Notes under the pieces: generated by a model | The model's database searches: none | What the model saw: only the letters and a program-made list of their open reading frames with translations | Told to the model about the DNA's origin: nothing | Shown: positions 47,455 through 57,962 of the stretch, piece after piece | Layout: the number at the start of each line of letters is the position of its first letter | Numbering within the stretch: position 1 is the stretch's first letter | Assembly: GCA_039105265.1 (NCBI GenBank) | Contig: JAPFFF010000078.1 | Span: 1-64,000 of the forward strand | Length of the DNA: 64,000 nt | DNA from: Tritrichomonas musculus | Lineage: Eukaryota; Parabasalia; Tritrichomonadida; Tritrichomonadidae | Direction: 5' to 3' | Made by a program: the position numbers and the translations under genes

Positions 47455-47526
47455 TGCGAAGCCCAGGATTCGAACCCAGTCTTTGGACGCGGCAGGACCA
47501 CTTTGCTACCATTACAACAGCCTCGC
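47455..47526 (-). tRNA. tRNA-Gly(GCC)
   Basis: The minus strand folds into a full cloverleaf. Acceptor GCGAGGC pairs with GCTTCGC; the D arm is TTGT/GCAA with GGTAG in the loop; the anticodon loop CTGCCGC gives GCC. The T arm is CTGGG-TTCGAAT-CCTGG and matches box B. The anticodon stem (TGGTC/GTCCA) has one T-T mismatch. A T-run 3' of the gene (plus-strand A-run at 47434-47453) fits Pol III termination. Confidence 0.88.
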
Positions 47527-47801
47527 TTGATATATATTCTTATAAATACAATGTTATATATTATTTATAATTATTTAAACTATTATATATCATTAACAAT
47601 ATTGATATTCAATTAAAAAAGATTCAATTTAATAATATAAATGTTATGTATCTAAACTATGAATTTCATATTTTACATTATATTATGTAAAATATGAATT
47701 AGAGTTTTCTATATTGAGAATAAGGAGCAAAAAAAAATTCATATGAAATCATATACAAAATTTACAATAAAATATAATAAATTTTATTTATATTATATAT
47801 A
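47527..47801. other. A/T-rich DNA, outer part of an inverted duplication
   Basis: Near 47750-47801 the sequence weakly matches, inverted, 58185-58235, so it belongs to the outer left arm of the duplication described below. No gene. Confidence 0.5.
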
Positions 47802-48574
47802 CAGCTGTTTCGGAAATAGATTAGAATTTTTTGGAAATAAAATAGTATGATCTGAATGGTTTATAAAACCGCTAAAATATTTTTGGAAATAAAATATTTT
47901 TTTTTGGAAATAAAATAGTGAACGATTATTTTGCATTCAATTACCAATATTTTTGTTGATGAAAAACATTTAAATCAGAAGCAAATATTAATTACATCTA
48001 AACAATCTTTTGCCAATTTAATATATTTTGACAGATGTTATTAAAAAGATACTTTATAATTGATATTTCACCGATTGCATAATATCTTTTTTAAATTATA
48101 TCCTGGATAAAACAAAAAGAAAATTTCTTTTCAAATTCGATATAATAATCACTAATAATCATAAATAAAGCGATTTTTTCATTAATGCAAGAGTTTATTC
48201 AAAATATACATTATCATCAATTTTCATATTAAAAATCATAAAAAATGCATAATTGTCGATAAATTGAAGATTTTATTGAGTAATTTTGGATGAAAACAAT
48301 ATTTTAGTAATATCATATTAAAAACTCAATAACATACTCTATGTTTCATATTGAACTGTTAAAAACAAAACTCATGTATATATTAGCATAATAATGTGTA
48401 AAACGCCATAAAATTTCTTTAATCTATCTTTTAATTCCGTTTTTAAGTATGATAAAATTGAATATAAAATGATCGTTCCTATTTTATTTCCAAAAAAAAA
48501 TATTTAATTTCCAAAAAAATAAAACGGTTACTATTTTATTTCCAAAAAATTCTAATCTATTTCCGAAACAGCTG
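47802..48574. mobile_element. 773-bp MITE with CAGCTGTTTCGG ends
   Basis: TIR of about 45 bp starting CAGCTGTTTCGGAAATAGAT. Just inside each end the string TTTTGGAAATAAAATA is repeated about three times on the left and, inverted, three times on the right. The flanks are TATA-like. The right arm of the duplication at about 58180-58190 reads ATACATATATAAAATA with no insert, i.e. the empty site. No gene. Confidence 0.75.
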
Positions 48575-48792
48575 TATATGTATAATTAATTTATATTTTA
48601 ATTTTTTCATATATGTTTTAAGATTTTGTCAGAGATAAAATAAAAACAAAATATTTTTATTTATTTGAAAAATATTGAATAAACTCATTGATTTGATATC
48701 GTAAGTATATTTTATTATTATAACAATCAAACATTCATTTTATAATATATTAACATTTAAAATTAATAACATTAACTCTGATAATATTGATT

Positions 48793-49173
48793 TCATTGAT
48801 TGATGTTAGAAAGGTCATTACAGATTTCGTCAAGGTTTTCTTTTTCTGTTAATGTTATATATTTTAAGTTTGGTTCAATTTGTTCCCAATTGTCATTGAA
48901 CCATTTGAGAAGCATTGGATAACGTCTTCTTGAATCTCGATCTAAACTTATATTTAATTTCAACGAAAGAACTTCTGCTATTTTCTGACATTCTGTTTGT
49001 TTGAGATTATCTCCATATCTTTCTGTTAATTTAATATAAGCCGTTGAATTGACAGGATTGAAATCAGAAAGTATTGATTTAATCTTTTTGCATTCTTCAC
49101 TTGTTCCTCTTTTTTTCTGTGATGCATTTCTTTTTCTATTTTTAGAAAGAAATGTTTGATTAGCAAAAATCAT
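48793..49173 (-). CDS. 126-aa small protein, copy 1
   Basis: Basic, Ser/Lys/Arg-rich start (FANQTFLSKNRKRNASQKKR), then a helical domain (ILSDFNPVNSTAYIKLTERY, QKIAEVLSLKLNISLDRDSR, MLLKWFNDNWEQIEPNL). It is identical in protein sequence to copy 2 at 57582-57962 on the opposite strand. The domain resembles the middle of the 138-aa Polinton protein at 13962-14378 and, from memory, many unnamed trichomonad proteins with the LDR...RR...L-KWF pattern. Function unknown; the basic start could bind nucleic acid. Confidence 0.75.
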   Translation of the reverse strand: MIFANQTFLSKNRKRNASQKKRGTSEECKKIKSILSDFNPVNSTAYIKLTERYGDNLKQTECQKIAEVLSLKLNISLDRDSRRRYPMLLKWFNDNWEQIEPNLKYITLTEKENLDEICNDLSNINQ

Positions 49174-49515
49174 ACTTTCACTAAAACAATAATAAAAAAA
49201 ATGAAATTTATTAAATCACTCATTTTTTTGAGACAACAAAATTTCAATTTTGAATAGAAAAATTTTTTCATAAATTTCAATTTTAAAATTTTAATTTTGG
49301 GCCAACTATAATAATTTTATTCCAATTTTCAATTTCTTTTGTATATTTATTACATAATAATTCAATATAATGAATTCAAAAAGCTGATTGAACCATTTGC
49401 AAAGAGTTGAAATGTGACATGTTACATGAAAAATCATATTAAATATAAAAATAAAATGCCAACAAACGAATCATTAAAATCATTTTAAAAAAAAATTAAA
49501 TGATGAAAATATCTT
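49174..49515. other. 3' flank of the kinase/Sel1 gene, part of the duplicated arm
   Basis: Contains the promoter region of the 126-aa gene (a TTTCATTTTTTTTATTATTG stretch, minus strand, about 30 bp upstream of the ATG) and A/T-rich DNA with no other gene. Confidence 0.5.
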
Positions 49516-52500
49516 TTATATATCCAAATCAAATCCTCGATAAAACATTTCATTACAATTTTTGATAGATTGATTGATTTCCTTTATTTGATTTGATTTT
49601 TTTAATGATATTCGGCCAAATAATATTGAATATGGAGGTGTACATAGCACACTTTCTATATCTTTGATGATTTCTCTAATCTCGTTAACAAATTTATTTT
49701 TAATATTACTATTAGTGATCATGTCATCGAAGAAAGTTTCAGGGTCATAATTTATTTTAATTTTCTTCTTTTTATTGACATCTTCAGAAATGAAGTTCAA
49801 ATTATTTTTTATAACTTCAGATTTCATATTTTTATTCTCTTTTTCATATAACATTTCATCTTCACACATTTTTTTCACAATTTTTTTCATTTTAAAGTCT
49901 GAATCATTTCTGTATTCCTCTTCTTCATCATCATCTTCTGGTTGAATTTGATTTAGCAAAGAATAAAGAATAAATTTTTTATTTGAATGGTTTATTTTTG
50001 TTTGAATGTATTCAAAAAGTTGTTTCAAATTTGAGAGTGATTTTAAGAAATATTTCTTTGCTGATTCAAAATCCAATTCTGATAAATAATATTCAGTGAG
50101 TTTTAAATTAGCTGCACAAATAACAAAATGTTTTGAAGCATCAAGTCTATCGTCTTCGTGTTTTTTGCCATGGAACATCAAAGGCACTTTTTCATTTTCA
50201 GAAGCCTTTTTATAATATTCAAAAGCATCTTTAATTTTACCTTCTTTTTCTTTAAGAAAGCCAAGATTAAATTCAGCTAGTGCGAAATTTTTTTTAGATG
50301 CCTTTGAAAACATGTATTCGGCGTTTTCGTTATTATTCAAATAAAATTGACACAAAAGAGCAAAGCTGTTTTGGCCGAAAGGAAACTCGCCGAATGCTGA
50401 TTCTTTAATATAATCGAGAGCCTTGTCAATATCTTGAAATTCGATGAGATAAATCAAACCAAGTTCATTTAATGAACGATAACGATAACAATTATAAGGA
50501 CGATAAATGACAATTGAATTTTCAGGCTGCATAATTTCGGAGTGAATTTTACTGCATCTCAAGAAATAATAAATTGCTCTTGACAAGTCATCAGCATTGG
50601 AGTATATGCATCCTAAATGAAAGAGTGAGAAAGGATGATTTTGTTTCGATGCCAATAAAAAATAGTCAAATGCAATCAAATGGTTTTTATCAACTCCATT
50701 TCCATACAAATAAAGTTCGCCAAGAGCATTGTGTGCATTAGAATTGTTTAATCTTGATGATAATTCATAATATTCCTTTGCTTTTAAATAATCTTTCTTA
50801 ACGCCTTCGCCTTTATAATAAAGATTTCCCAAGTATAAATAGGAATCTGAATTGCCTAGATTTGATGACAATTCAAAATATTGAATTGCTTTTGAATAAT
50901 CTTTTTCAATACCAAAACCGTTTAAATAAACAATGCCAAGATTTAAAAGAGCATCTGAATTACCAAGATCTGACAATTCAATTTTTTTGTGTTCCATTAA
51001 TTTATTGTATTTTTCAATGACTTGTTGAATCGTATCAGAAATATCAGAATCAGGATTAGGTTGACTTGAATTATAACCATAATTAATAATTTTAACATAA
51101 AAACCATTTAATTTTAAGAAATAATCAGAATTAACTAATTCTGCTGAAATTTCATAATATTCTTTCGCTTTTAAGTAATCTTGATTAACACCTTCACCTT
51201 TAAAATAAAGATTTCCTAATTTTAAAAGAGCTTTATAATTAAAATATTGTTTTTTGTTTGGATTTCTAACTTGAGTATTATTTCCATTCATTGAAAGTTC
51301 ATAATATTCTTTAGCTTTTATAAAACTTTGTTCAACTCCTTGTCCATTGTAATAAAGATCTCCCAAATTACATAAAGCTTCACAAACAGCCAAGATAGAA
51401 CCTAATACAAAATGATAACTTTTACATGAATCTTCATAATATTTTTTAGCTTTTAAATAATTTTGTTTGACACCTTGACCATTTTTATATAAATCACCAA
51501 TACGTAAATAAGATGTTGGAGAATTCTGTTTAAGAGCTAATCCATAATATTTTCTTGCTTTTAAGTAATCTTGTTCAACACCTAAACCATCTCTATATAA
51601 ATCACCTAAACTAATAAGTGCATATTTATCTGGAAATATTTGTGATGCTGATTCGTAATATTCCTTGGCTTTTAAATAATCAGGAGTATTATTTATACAG
51701 CCATAATAATAAAGATCTCCTAATATTTTATATTTATGTTCTTTTTTAAGTATTTCAATATATCGATTTTTCAATAAACAATCTTTTTGTTTAAATTCAT
51801 CAAAAAATAAACCATTCTCCAAATCAATAGCATATTCATCATCACTTTCAAAATCAGTATCATAATAATCTTTCATTTTATTACCATCATAATAGATATA
51901 CCTTGGCTTATTTTCATCAATTTTTCTAAAAATGATTGGAGTGATTGGAATTGTTTGAATATATTCATTTTTTTTGTTTGGTTTATAATAATTAAATATA
52001 TTTGATACTCTATGATCTCGCTCAATAAATGATTGTTTTTCTAGTTCTTCTGCTTTATCATAATATTCTTTTGCTTTTTCAAGATCTTTTTTAACTCCTT
52101 GCCCATAGAAATAAAGATTTCCTAAATTAAAAATAGCTTTTGAATCATTCAATTTTGCTAATTCTTCATAATATTTTTTGGCCTTTGAGTAGTCTTTATC
52201 AACACCAAGTCCTTTTACGTACAAAAGTGCTAAATTAAAAAGAGCAAATGGATTATTTTGATTAACTAACAATTCAAAACATTCTCTGGCTTTGGCAAAA
52301 TCTGGTTTAAAACCTTTATAATTCTCCATATAAAAACAGCCCAATTTTAACAATCCTTTTGAATCATTTAATTTTGAAGCTAAATAATAATAATATTTAG
52401 CTTTTAAATAATCTCTTCTTACTCCAATTCCAAACAAATAAAAATCACCCAAATAAAGAAGTGCATCTGGATAATTTTGCCTTGCCGATAATCCAAAATA

Positions 52501-55500
52501 ATTCAAAGCTTTTGATAATTTCTTTTTTGTTCCATAACCATTATAATAAAGATTACCCAACATAAATTGAGCTTTTGAATTATTTTGTTTTGCTGCTGAT
52601 TTATAATATTCTTTTGCTTTCTTATAATCTATATTGCATCCTTGTCCATTAAAATAAAGATTTCCTAAAACTAATTGTGCTTCTGAATTTCCTAATTTTG
52701 CTGATTCTTCAAAGAAATCTTTGGCTTTGAAAATATTTTTTTGAACTCCAAAACCATTTAAATAATAAAAACCTAAACCATAAAATCCTCTTGAATCACC
52801 TAATTTGGATGCTATTGTAAAATATTCTTTAGCTTTTGTATAATTTTTTTCAACACCGATGCCATACTCATAAAAAGAAGCCAAAGCAATTAGTGAATCT
52901 AAATTATTAAATTTTGATGACAATTCAAAATATTCAATTGCTTTTGAATAATTTATTTCAACTCCGAAACCGTTATAATAAATTTTTCCTAAATTAAAAA
53001 GAGCATTTGAATCACCATCTTTAGATGCTGATTCAAAATATTCAATTGCTTTTGAAAAACTGCGTTCAACTCCTTGTCCATATAAATAAAGTTTTCCTAA
53101 TACAAAGCTAGCATTTGGATAACCTAAATTATATACACTTTCATAATATTCTCTTGCTTTCGTATAATTTTGATCAACACCTAAACCATTATAATAAATA
53201 TCACCTAATAAAAGAAGAGCTTCTGAATTATTTAGTTTCCCTGCTAATTCATAATAATGCTTACTTTTGGAATAGTCTTGATTGACACCTTTGCCTTCGA
53301 AATAAAGATTGCCTATATAAAGAAGAGCTTCTGAATTATCTTTTTTTGCAGCTAATTCATAATATTCTTTCGCTTTCAAGTAATTTTGTTCAACACCTTG
53401 TCCAATACAATAAAGATTTCCTAGATTTAAAAGAGCTTCAGAATCTCCTTGTTTTGCAGCTATTTCAAAATATTTTTTGGCTTCTAAGTAATTTTGTTCA
53501 ACACCATTTCCATTGAGATAAAGTTTTCCCAAATTCACATAACTATCTAAATTATTCTGCTTTATAGCTAATTTATAATATTCTATAGCTTTTGAATAAT
53601 CTTGATCAACTTCAATGCCTTTTTTACCTTCATATATTAGAGCTAGATAATTGTATAAATATTTGGTTTCATTAATTGATCTGCAAATAATTATTATCAT
53701 AAATTGTAAAAATGGAGTAGAATCATCAACATTAATTCTAAAATATAAATAAACAAGGAAAGCTTCATATAGAAATTGGATTCCAATAAATTTATTTATT
53801 TTTGTTTCAAAATTTAAAAAAGGTTTATAATAATTGAATGAAAGTATTTCATCAAAAATGATTATTCCAATATCTTGAATTGTTGGTCTTTCTTCTAATG
53901 AATAATTAGTGCATGAAACAATCAAATTTTGAATGAATTTTGGATTAACTTTTTTAATTTCAAGTTCTTCATTTTCTTCATTTTTTAAGTGTCTCTTTCT
54001 CATTAAAAAATAAAGAAGTAAGCCAAATGAATATATGTCTGTTGGATAAGAAATAGTTCCACTTTCATATTGTTCTGGTGACATATATAACTCTGTTCCA
54101 AAATCCAATGTAAATTCTTTTTCTTGATTTTTGTTCAAATTTCGAATTGTTTCAAAGTCATTTATAAATGGAATTAAATCATGATTAAGAAGAATATTTG
54201 ACGGCTTCAAATCGCGATGAATTAAATTGTTATTATGAAGATAATTAATTCCAAGAAATACTCGATTCATCGTCATTAATGAATAGATTTCATCAATGAT
54301 TTCTTTGTTTTTATCAAGTGAACCATTACTCATAAATTCATACACAAAACCGATTATTTGTTCATTTTCTTTCAAAAATCCATAGAAAGGAACAAACGAA
54401 TGATGCGAATGATTTTTACAGAATTCAATTTCATGTGTCATTTCATTCTCACTCATTCTCGAGTCTATCTTTTTTAACAGAAAAATATAAAGACTCTGAA
54501 CATGAATAACTAATTTGTAAAACGCTTTCTCATTTGCAAAAACGTTTCTCAACTCAATAAAGTCTTCTTTCTTAAAATATTGATATTGAACTTTGTTACC
54601 ATCTTTTATATCTGTAACAACGTCAATTACTAACGGTTTTACGCAATTAAAAGCATTTTCGGCTTCTTTTGAATTTGCAATATCAAACAAATCTTTTTGA
54701 ATTTTCTGTTTCAGTACATTTGAATCATAATCATACTTGAAAAATGTGCTATCAGTGAAGTAGTCTGTATTGTAATAGTATCTCCTTATCATGTATCCAA
54801 CGATTGACTGAATTGTAACCAAAATAAATTTGTTTTCTGAAATTTCTCTGAAAAAACGGTTGCAAAAACTGCTGATTTCTTCTTTCGCTTGTTCTTCTTC
54901 TGTCGATGATTGAATATTATTAAATATTTTAGTTAAATCGAGAACAGATATTTGTTGCTCTTTAAGTTTGGCCGTTATCTTGGTCAATTTGGAAAGGTCA
55001 ATTTGTTCAATAATAATGCATTTATTTTCAACACAAAAAACAGCATCAACAACATGAAATGTGCCTTCTTTTAAATCTAGATTTTTATTGGTGACATATT
55101 CGTGCTTATTTATATTTGAAATCGATGGCTTTTTATGGAAATTTCGGTAATAATATGATATATGATATGTGATGAATTTGAAATTTTTGAGAAAATCGAA
55201 TAAATAGGTTTCAATATTAATACTTTTGTTTTCTTTCTCGATGACTGAATAAGGAAAATATAAAAAAGAAAATTTTGAATATATTTGTTTAAGGATTCCT
55301 TCAGGAATTTGATCAAGCAACGCTTGGTATTCTTCCGGTATATTTACTAATTTGACTTTGTAGTTTTTTTGAATTTCGCTTTGAAGCTTTTGTTTTTTCG
55401 ATATTTGATTATCTTTTTGATGAAAAATATTGTTTTGCTCGGTTAAAAGCGTTTTAACAATTACTTGCAATATATTAAGAAGGTGTATAAGAGTTGCAGA

Positions 55501-55635
55501 TGAAACACTTTCGAAATTTTGAGCGTTGAGAAAATTATGAATTACCAAATTCATTGATTGCTTGTCTTCTATCAAATCATTGGGTGATACAGAAGATATA
55601 TAATTCCAATCAATTCCAGATGAACCTTTACTCAT
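49516..55635 (-). CDS. Protein kinase with long Sel1-repeat array, 2039 aa
   Basis: Residues 1-350 are unassigned. The kinase domain is about 370-610, with GFVYEFMSNGSLDKNKE, GINYLHNNNLIHRDLKPSNI (475) and SPEQYESGTISYPTDIYSFG. The DFG site reads DFE (FINDFETI), so activity is uncertain. From about 665 to 1780 there are roughly 30 Sel1-type repeats of 36 residues, of the form NLYYNGxGVExDYxKAKEYYELAAKxxNSEAL. A helical tail follows. Kinase plus Sel1 proteins form a large trichomonad family, likely scaffolds in signalling. CACTTTTTGAGAGAAG then TCATTTTTA lies upstream (about 55675-55700). The 3' end was duplicated to 55731-57250. Confidence 0.88.
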   Translation of the reverse strand: MSKGSSGIDWNYISSVSPNDLIEDKQSMNLVIHNFLNAQNFESVSSATLIHLLNILQVIVKTLLTEQNNIFHQKDNQISKKQKLQSEIQKNYKVKLVNIPEEYQALLDQIPEGILKQIYSKFSFLYFPYSVIEKENKSINIETYLFDFLKNFKFITYHISYYYRNFHKKPSISNINKHEYVTNKNLDLKEGTFHVVDAVFCVENKCIIIEQIDLSKLTKITAKLKEQQISVLDLTKIFNNIQSSTEEEQAKEEISSFCNRFFREISENKFILVTIQSIVGYMIRRYYYNTDYFTDSTFFKYDYDSNVLKQKIQKDLFDIANSKEAENAFNCVKPLVIDVVTDIKDGNKVQYQYFKKEDFIELRNVFANEKAFYKLVIHVQSLYIFLLKKIDSRMSENEMTHEIEFCKNHSHHSFVPFYGFLKENEQIIGFVYEFMSNGSLDKNKEIIDEIYSLMTMNRVFLGINYLHNNNLIHRDLKPSNILLNHDLIPFINDFETIRNLNKNQEKEFTLDFGTELYMSPEQYESGTISYPTDIYSFGLLLYFLMRKRHLKNEENEELEIKKVNPKFIQNLIVSCTNYSLEERPTIQDIGIIIFDEILSFNYYKPFLNFETKINKFIGIQFLYEAFLVYLYFRINVDDSTPFLQFMIIIICRSINETKYLYNYLALIYEGKKGIEVDQDYSKAIEYYKLAIKQNNLDSYVNLGKLYLNGNGVEQNYLEAKKYFEIAAKQGDSEALLNLGNLYCIGQGVEQNYLKAKEYYELAAKKDNSEALLYIGNLYFEGKGVNQDYSKSKHYYELAGKLNNSEALLLLGDIYYNGLGVDQNYTKAREYYESVYNLGYPNASFVLGKLYLYGQGVERSFSKAIEYFESASKDGDSNALFNLGKIYYNGFGVEINYSKAIEYFELSSKFNNLDSLIALASFYEYGIGVEKNYTKAKEYFTIASKLGDSRGFYGLGFYYLNGFGVQKNIFKAKDFFEESAKLGNSEAQLVLGNLYFNGQGCNIDYKKAKEYYKSAAKQNNSKAQFMLGNLYYNGYGTKKKLSKALNYFGLSARQNYPDALLYLGDFYLFGIGVRRDYLKAKYYYYLASKLNDSKGLLKLGCFYMENYKGFKPDFAKARECFELLVNQNNPFALFNLALLYVKGLGVDKDYSKAKKYYEELAKLNDSKAIFNLGNLYFYGQGVKKDLEKAKEYYDKAEELEKQSFIERDHRVSNIFNYYKPNKKNEYIQTIPITPIIFRKIDENKPRYIYYDGNKMKDYYDTDFESDDEYAIDLENGLFFDEFKQKDCLLKNRYIEILKKEHKYKILGDLYYYGCINNTPDYLKAKEYYESASQIFPDKYALISLGDLYRDGLGVEQDYLKARKYYGLALKQNSPTSYLRIGDLYKNGQGVKQNYLKAKKYYEDSCKSYHFVLGSILAVCEALCNLGDLYYNGQGVEQSFIKAKEYYELSMNGNNTQVRNPNKKQYFNYKALLKLGNLYFKGEGVNQDYLKAKEYYEISAELVNSDYFLKLNGFYVKIINYGYNSSQPNPDSDISDTIQQVIEKYNKLMEHKKIELSDLGNSDALLNLGIVYLNGFGIEKDYSKAIQYFELSSNLGNSDSYLYLGNLYYKGEGVKKDYLKAKEYYELSSRLNNSNAHNALGELYLYGNGVDKNHLIAFDYFLLASKQNHPFSLFHLGCIYSNADDLSRAIYYFLRCSKIHSEIMQPENSIVIYRPYNCYRYRSLNELGLIYLIEFQDIDKALDYIKESAFGEFPFGQNSFALLCQFYLNNNENAEYMFSKASKKNFALAEFNLGFLKEKEGKIKDAFEYYKKASENEKVPLMFHGKKHEDDRLDASKHFVICAANLKLTEYYLSELDFESAKKYFLKSLSNLKQLFEYIQTKINHSNKKFILYSLLNQIQPEDDDEEEEYRNDSDFKMKKIVKKMCEDEMLYEKENKNMKSEVIKNNLNFISEDVNKKKKIKINYDPETFFDDMITNSNIKNKFVNEIREIIKDIESVLCTPPYSILFGRISLKKSNQIKEINQSIKNCNEMFYRGFDLDI

Positions 55636-55730
55636 TGAAATTATAATTTCCCCCTTATTTTGTTATACAGTTTAAAAATGACTTCTCTCAAAAAGTGGAA
55701 TTTCTGTTGGAACATAAATAAAGTACATTG
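55636..55730. promoter_or_regulatory. Promoter region of the kinase/Sel1 gene
   Basis: On the minus strand CACTTTTTGAGAG, then AAGTCATTTTTA, lie 45-60 bp before the ATG. TCATT fits the initiator, and CACTTTTTGAG also forms the hairpin at 63048-63074. Confidence 0.4.
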
Positions 55731-57250
55731 AATTCAGAGAAACTTAAAAATAAAAATATTAAAAATAAATTTGTTAGTAAGATTAGAGAAATCATTCATG
55801 ATATAGAAAATGAGTATAGCATCTTGTTAAGTCCAAATGTCACTTTTTTTTGGTGAAAAAAGAGGTCGTTCAACTTATAAAAAGTAATTCAAAAACAGAT
55901 TATTTTATAGTATGTTATTATATGATATATAAATTTAAAGAGAGAATAATATTTAAAAAAAATTTCGGACTGATTTTTAGATATTTTAATTTTTAATAAT
56001 TCAATGAAAGCAATAATAATTTTGACCATATTTTTGACCAAGAAGATAAAATTTATTTTTATTACACTTTTTCTCATTTTTCATAATTCATTATTATATT
56101 TATTTAATAATTTTTTTAAGAATTGCATGCTTTTACTAGTTTATTTCATAAAAAAATAATTTGAGAAGCATTTATTTTTTCTCTCAATTTCTAAATTCAA
56201 AAAAAAATATTTTATTCTATAATAAAAGTGTAATAAAATTATATAATTTATTTATATCTTTAACAAAACATAAATATTAGTTAATTAATTGAATAATTAT
56301 ATAGTATTAATATTGTTTATTATTAAATACAATCATTTTAAGAGTATTATTGGAATTATATATATATATTTATAAGATTGAATAATAAATATAATTGTTA
56401 TTCAATTTTTTCAATTAAATAAATAAAAATATTGAATAAATTATTTTAACAGAAAAATACTCTCAAATTATAAAAATTAATCTATATCTATAAATATCTA
56501 AAATTTTGATAAATTAACTGAATAATCAAATTAATAATATAATATAAATATATTAAAATATATAAAAATCTTTAATTTGGATATTATTGTATAGAAATTT
56601 AAAATGCAATTTTATAATGCAAAATTGACAGGAAGAAATTTCCTAAAAAGTTGAAGATAAAATCATATTACAATAACTAACCAAAAGAATAAATAACAAA
56701 ACCCAGTGAATAATGTTGATGTCAAAAAACTGAAATTATCTAATAATACAATTCTGAAACCAATAATCATTTAAATAGAATGATTCGAGGCATTTTTAAC
56801 GAGTATATGAATAATAATATAATTTATCGTATTAAATCTTAAAAATCTTAAAAATTCAAAGATAAAATCAGTAATGATTAATATTATTTCAAATAATAAA
56901 AAAATCATATTTGACTACAATTTTACATTTAACAAAACAGAATAATCCTATAAATTATGATTATATCATTTTTAGGAAATTTTGATAAATATTTTTTGGT
57001 AAAAAGTTGATTGCAAGTAAAAAGTTACGTTAAAATCACTTCACTGAACGACCTCTGTGAAAAATTTCTGATAAAAGGCCAAGAAAAAAAAAGGAATTTG
57101 GACTTAACAAGATGCTATTAAAATGAGTCATAAATATTTTCATATCAGAAATAATTGATTAGAATATAAATTATTGAAATCAATCAATCTATCAAAAATT
57201 GAAATGAATGTTTTTATCAAAGATTATATATATTATATAAAAGATATTTT
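55731..57250 (+). pseudogene. 3'-end remnant of a kinase/Sel1 gene, split by a MITE
   Basis: 55731-55815 reads NSEKLKNKNIKNKFVSKIRE then IIHDIENE, matching NIKNKFVNEIREIIKDIE near the C-terminus of the 2039-aa protein. After the MITE, 57129-57250 matches the last codons (ATCAATCAATCTATCAAAAA) and runs into the shared 3' flank. The remnant is decayed and has no start. Confidence 0.75.
55816..57119. mobile_element. 1.3-kb MITE with 9-bp target duplication (Mutator-like)
   Basis: The ends are ATAGCATCTTGTTAAGTCCA and its inverse, with AAAATGAGT directly repeated at 55807-55815 and 57120-57128. A second inverted block inside each end has GAGGTCGTTCA. The uninterrupted paralogue in the kinase/Sel1 gene (GATATAGAAAGTGTGC) gives the empty site. 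The interior is A/T-rich without a gene. Confidence 0.85.
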
Positions 57251-57581
57251 CATCATTTAATTTTTTAAAAAAATGATTTTAATGATTCGTTTGTTGGCAT
57301 TTTATTTTTATATTTGATATGATTTTTCATATAACATGTCACATTTCAACTCTTGCAAATGGCTCAATCAGCTTTTTGAATTCATTATATTGAATTATTA
57401 TGTAATAAATATACAAAAGAAATTGAAAATTGGAATAAAATTATTATAGTTGGTCCAAAATTAAAATTTTAAAATTGAAATTTGTGAAAAAATTTTTCTA
57501 TTCAAAATTGAAATTTTGTTGTCTCAAAAAAATGAGTGATTTAATAAATTTCATTTTTTTTATTATTGTTTTAGTGAAAGT

Positions 57582-57962
57582 ATGATTTTTGCTAATCAAA
57601 CATTTCTTTCTAAAAATAGGAAAAGAAATGCATCACAGAAAAAAAGAGGAACAAGTGAAGAATGCAAAAAGATTAAATCAATACTTTCTGATTTCAATCC
57701 TGTCAATTCAACGGCTTATATTAAATTAACAGAAAGATATGGAGATAATCTCAAACAAACAGAATGTCAGAAAATAGCAGAAGTTCTTTCGTTGAAATTA
57801 AATATAAGTTTAGATCGAGATTCAAGAAGACGTTATCCAATGCTTCTCAAATGGTTCAATGACAATTGGGAACAAATTGAACCAAACTTAAAATATATAA
57901 CATTAACAGAAAAAGAAAACCTTGACGAAATCTGTAATGACCTTTCTAACATCAATCAATGA
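57582..57962 (+). CDS. 126-aa small protein, copy 2
   Basis: Same protein as copy 1 (48793-49173), in the opposite orientation, within the right arm of the inverted duplication. The flanking DNA has a few substitutions against copy 1 (for example GTTGGTCC versus its inverse with GGGCC), but I see none that changes the protein. Same upstream TTTCATTTTTTTTATTATTG stretch. Function unknown. Confidence 0.75.
   Translation: MIFANQTFLSKNRKRNASQKKRGTSEECKKIKSILSDFNPVNSTAYIKLTERYGDNLKQTECQKIAEVLSLKLNISLDRDSRRRYPMLLKWFNDNWEQIEPNLKYITLTEKENLDEICNDLSNINQ

Larger units (their letters stand above)
48575..49715. repeat. Left arm of inverted duplication
   Basis: Reverse complement of 55731-58190 apart from the MITE there. 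Covers the last about 65 codons of the kinase/Sel1 gene, its 3' flank, and the 126-aa gene. Identity is high and near complete around the 126-aa gene, lower in the kinase/Sel1 tail. Confidence 0.8.
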
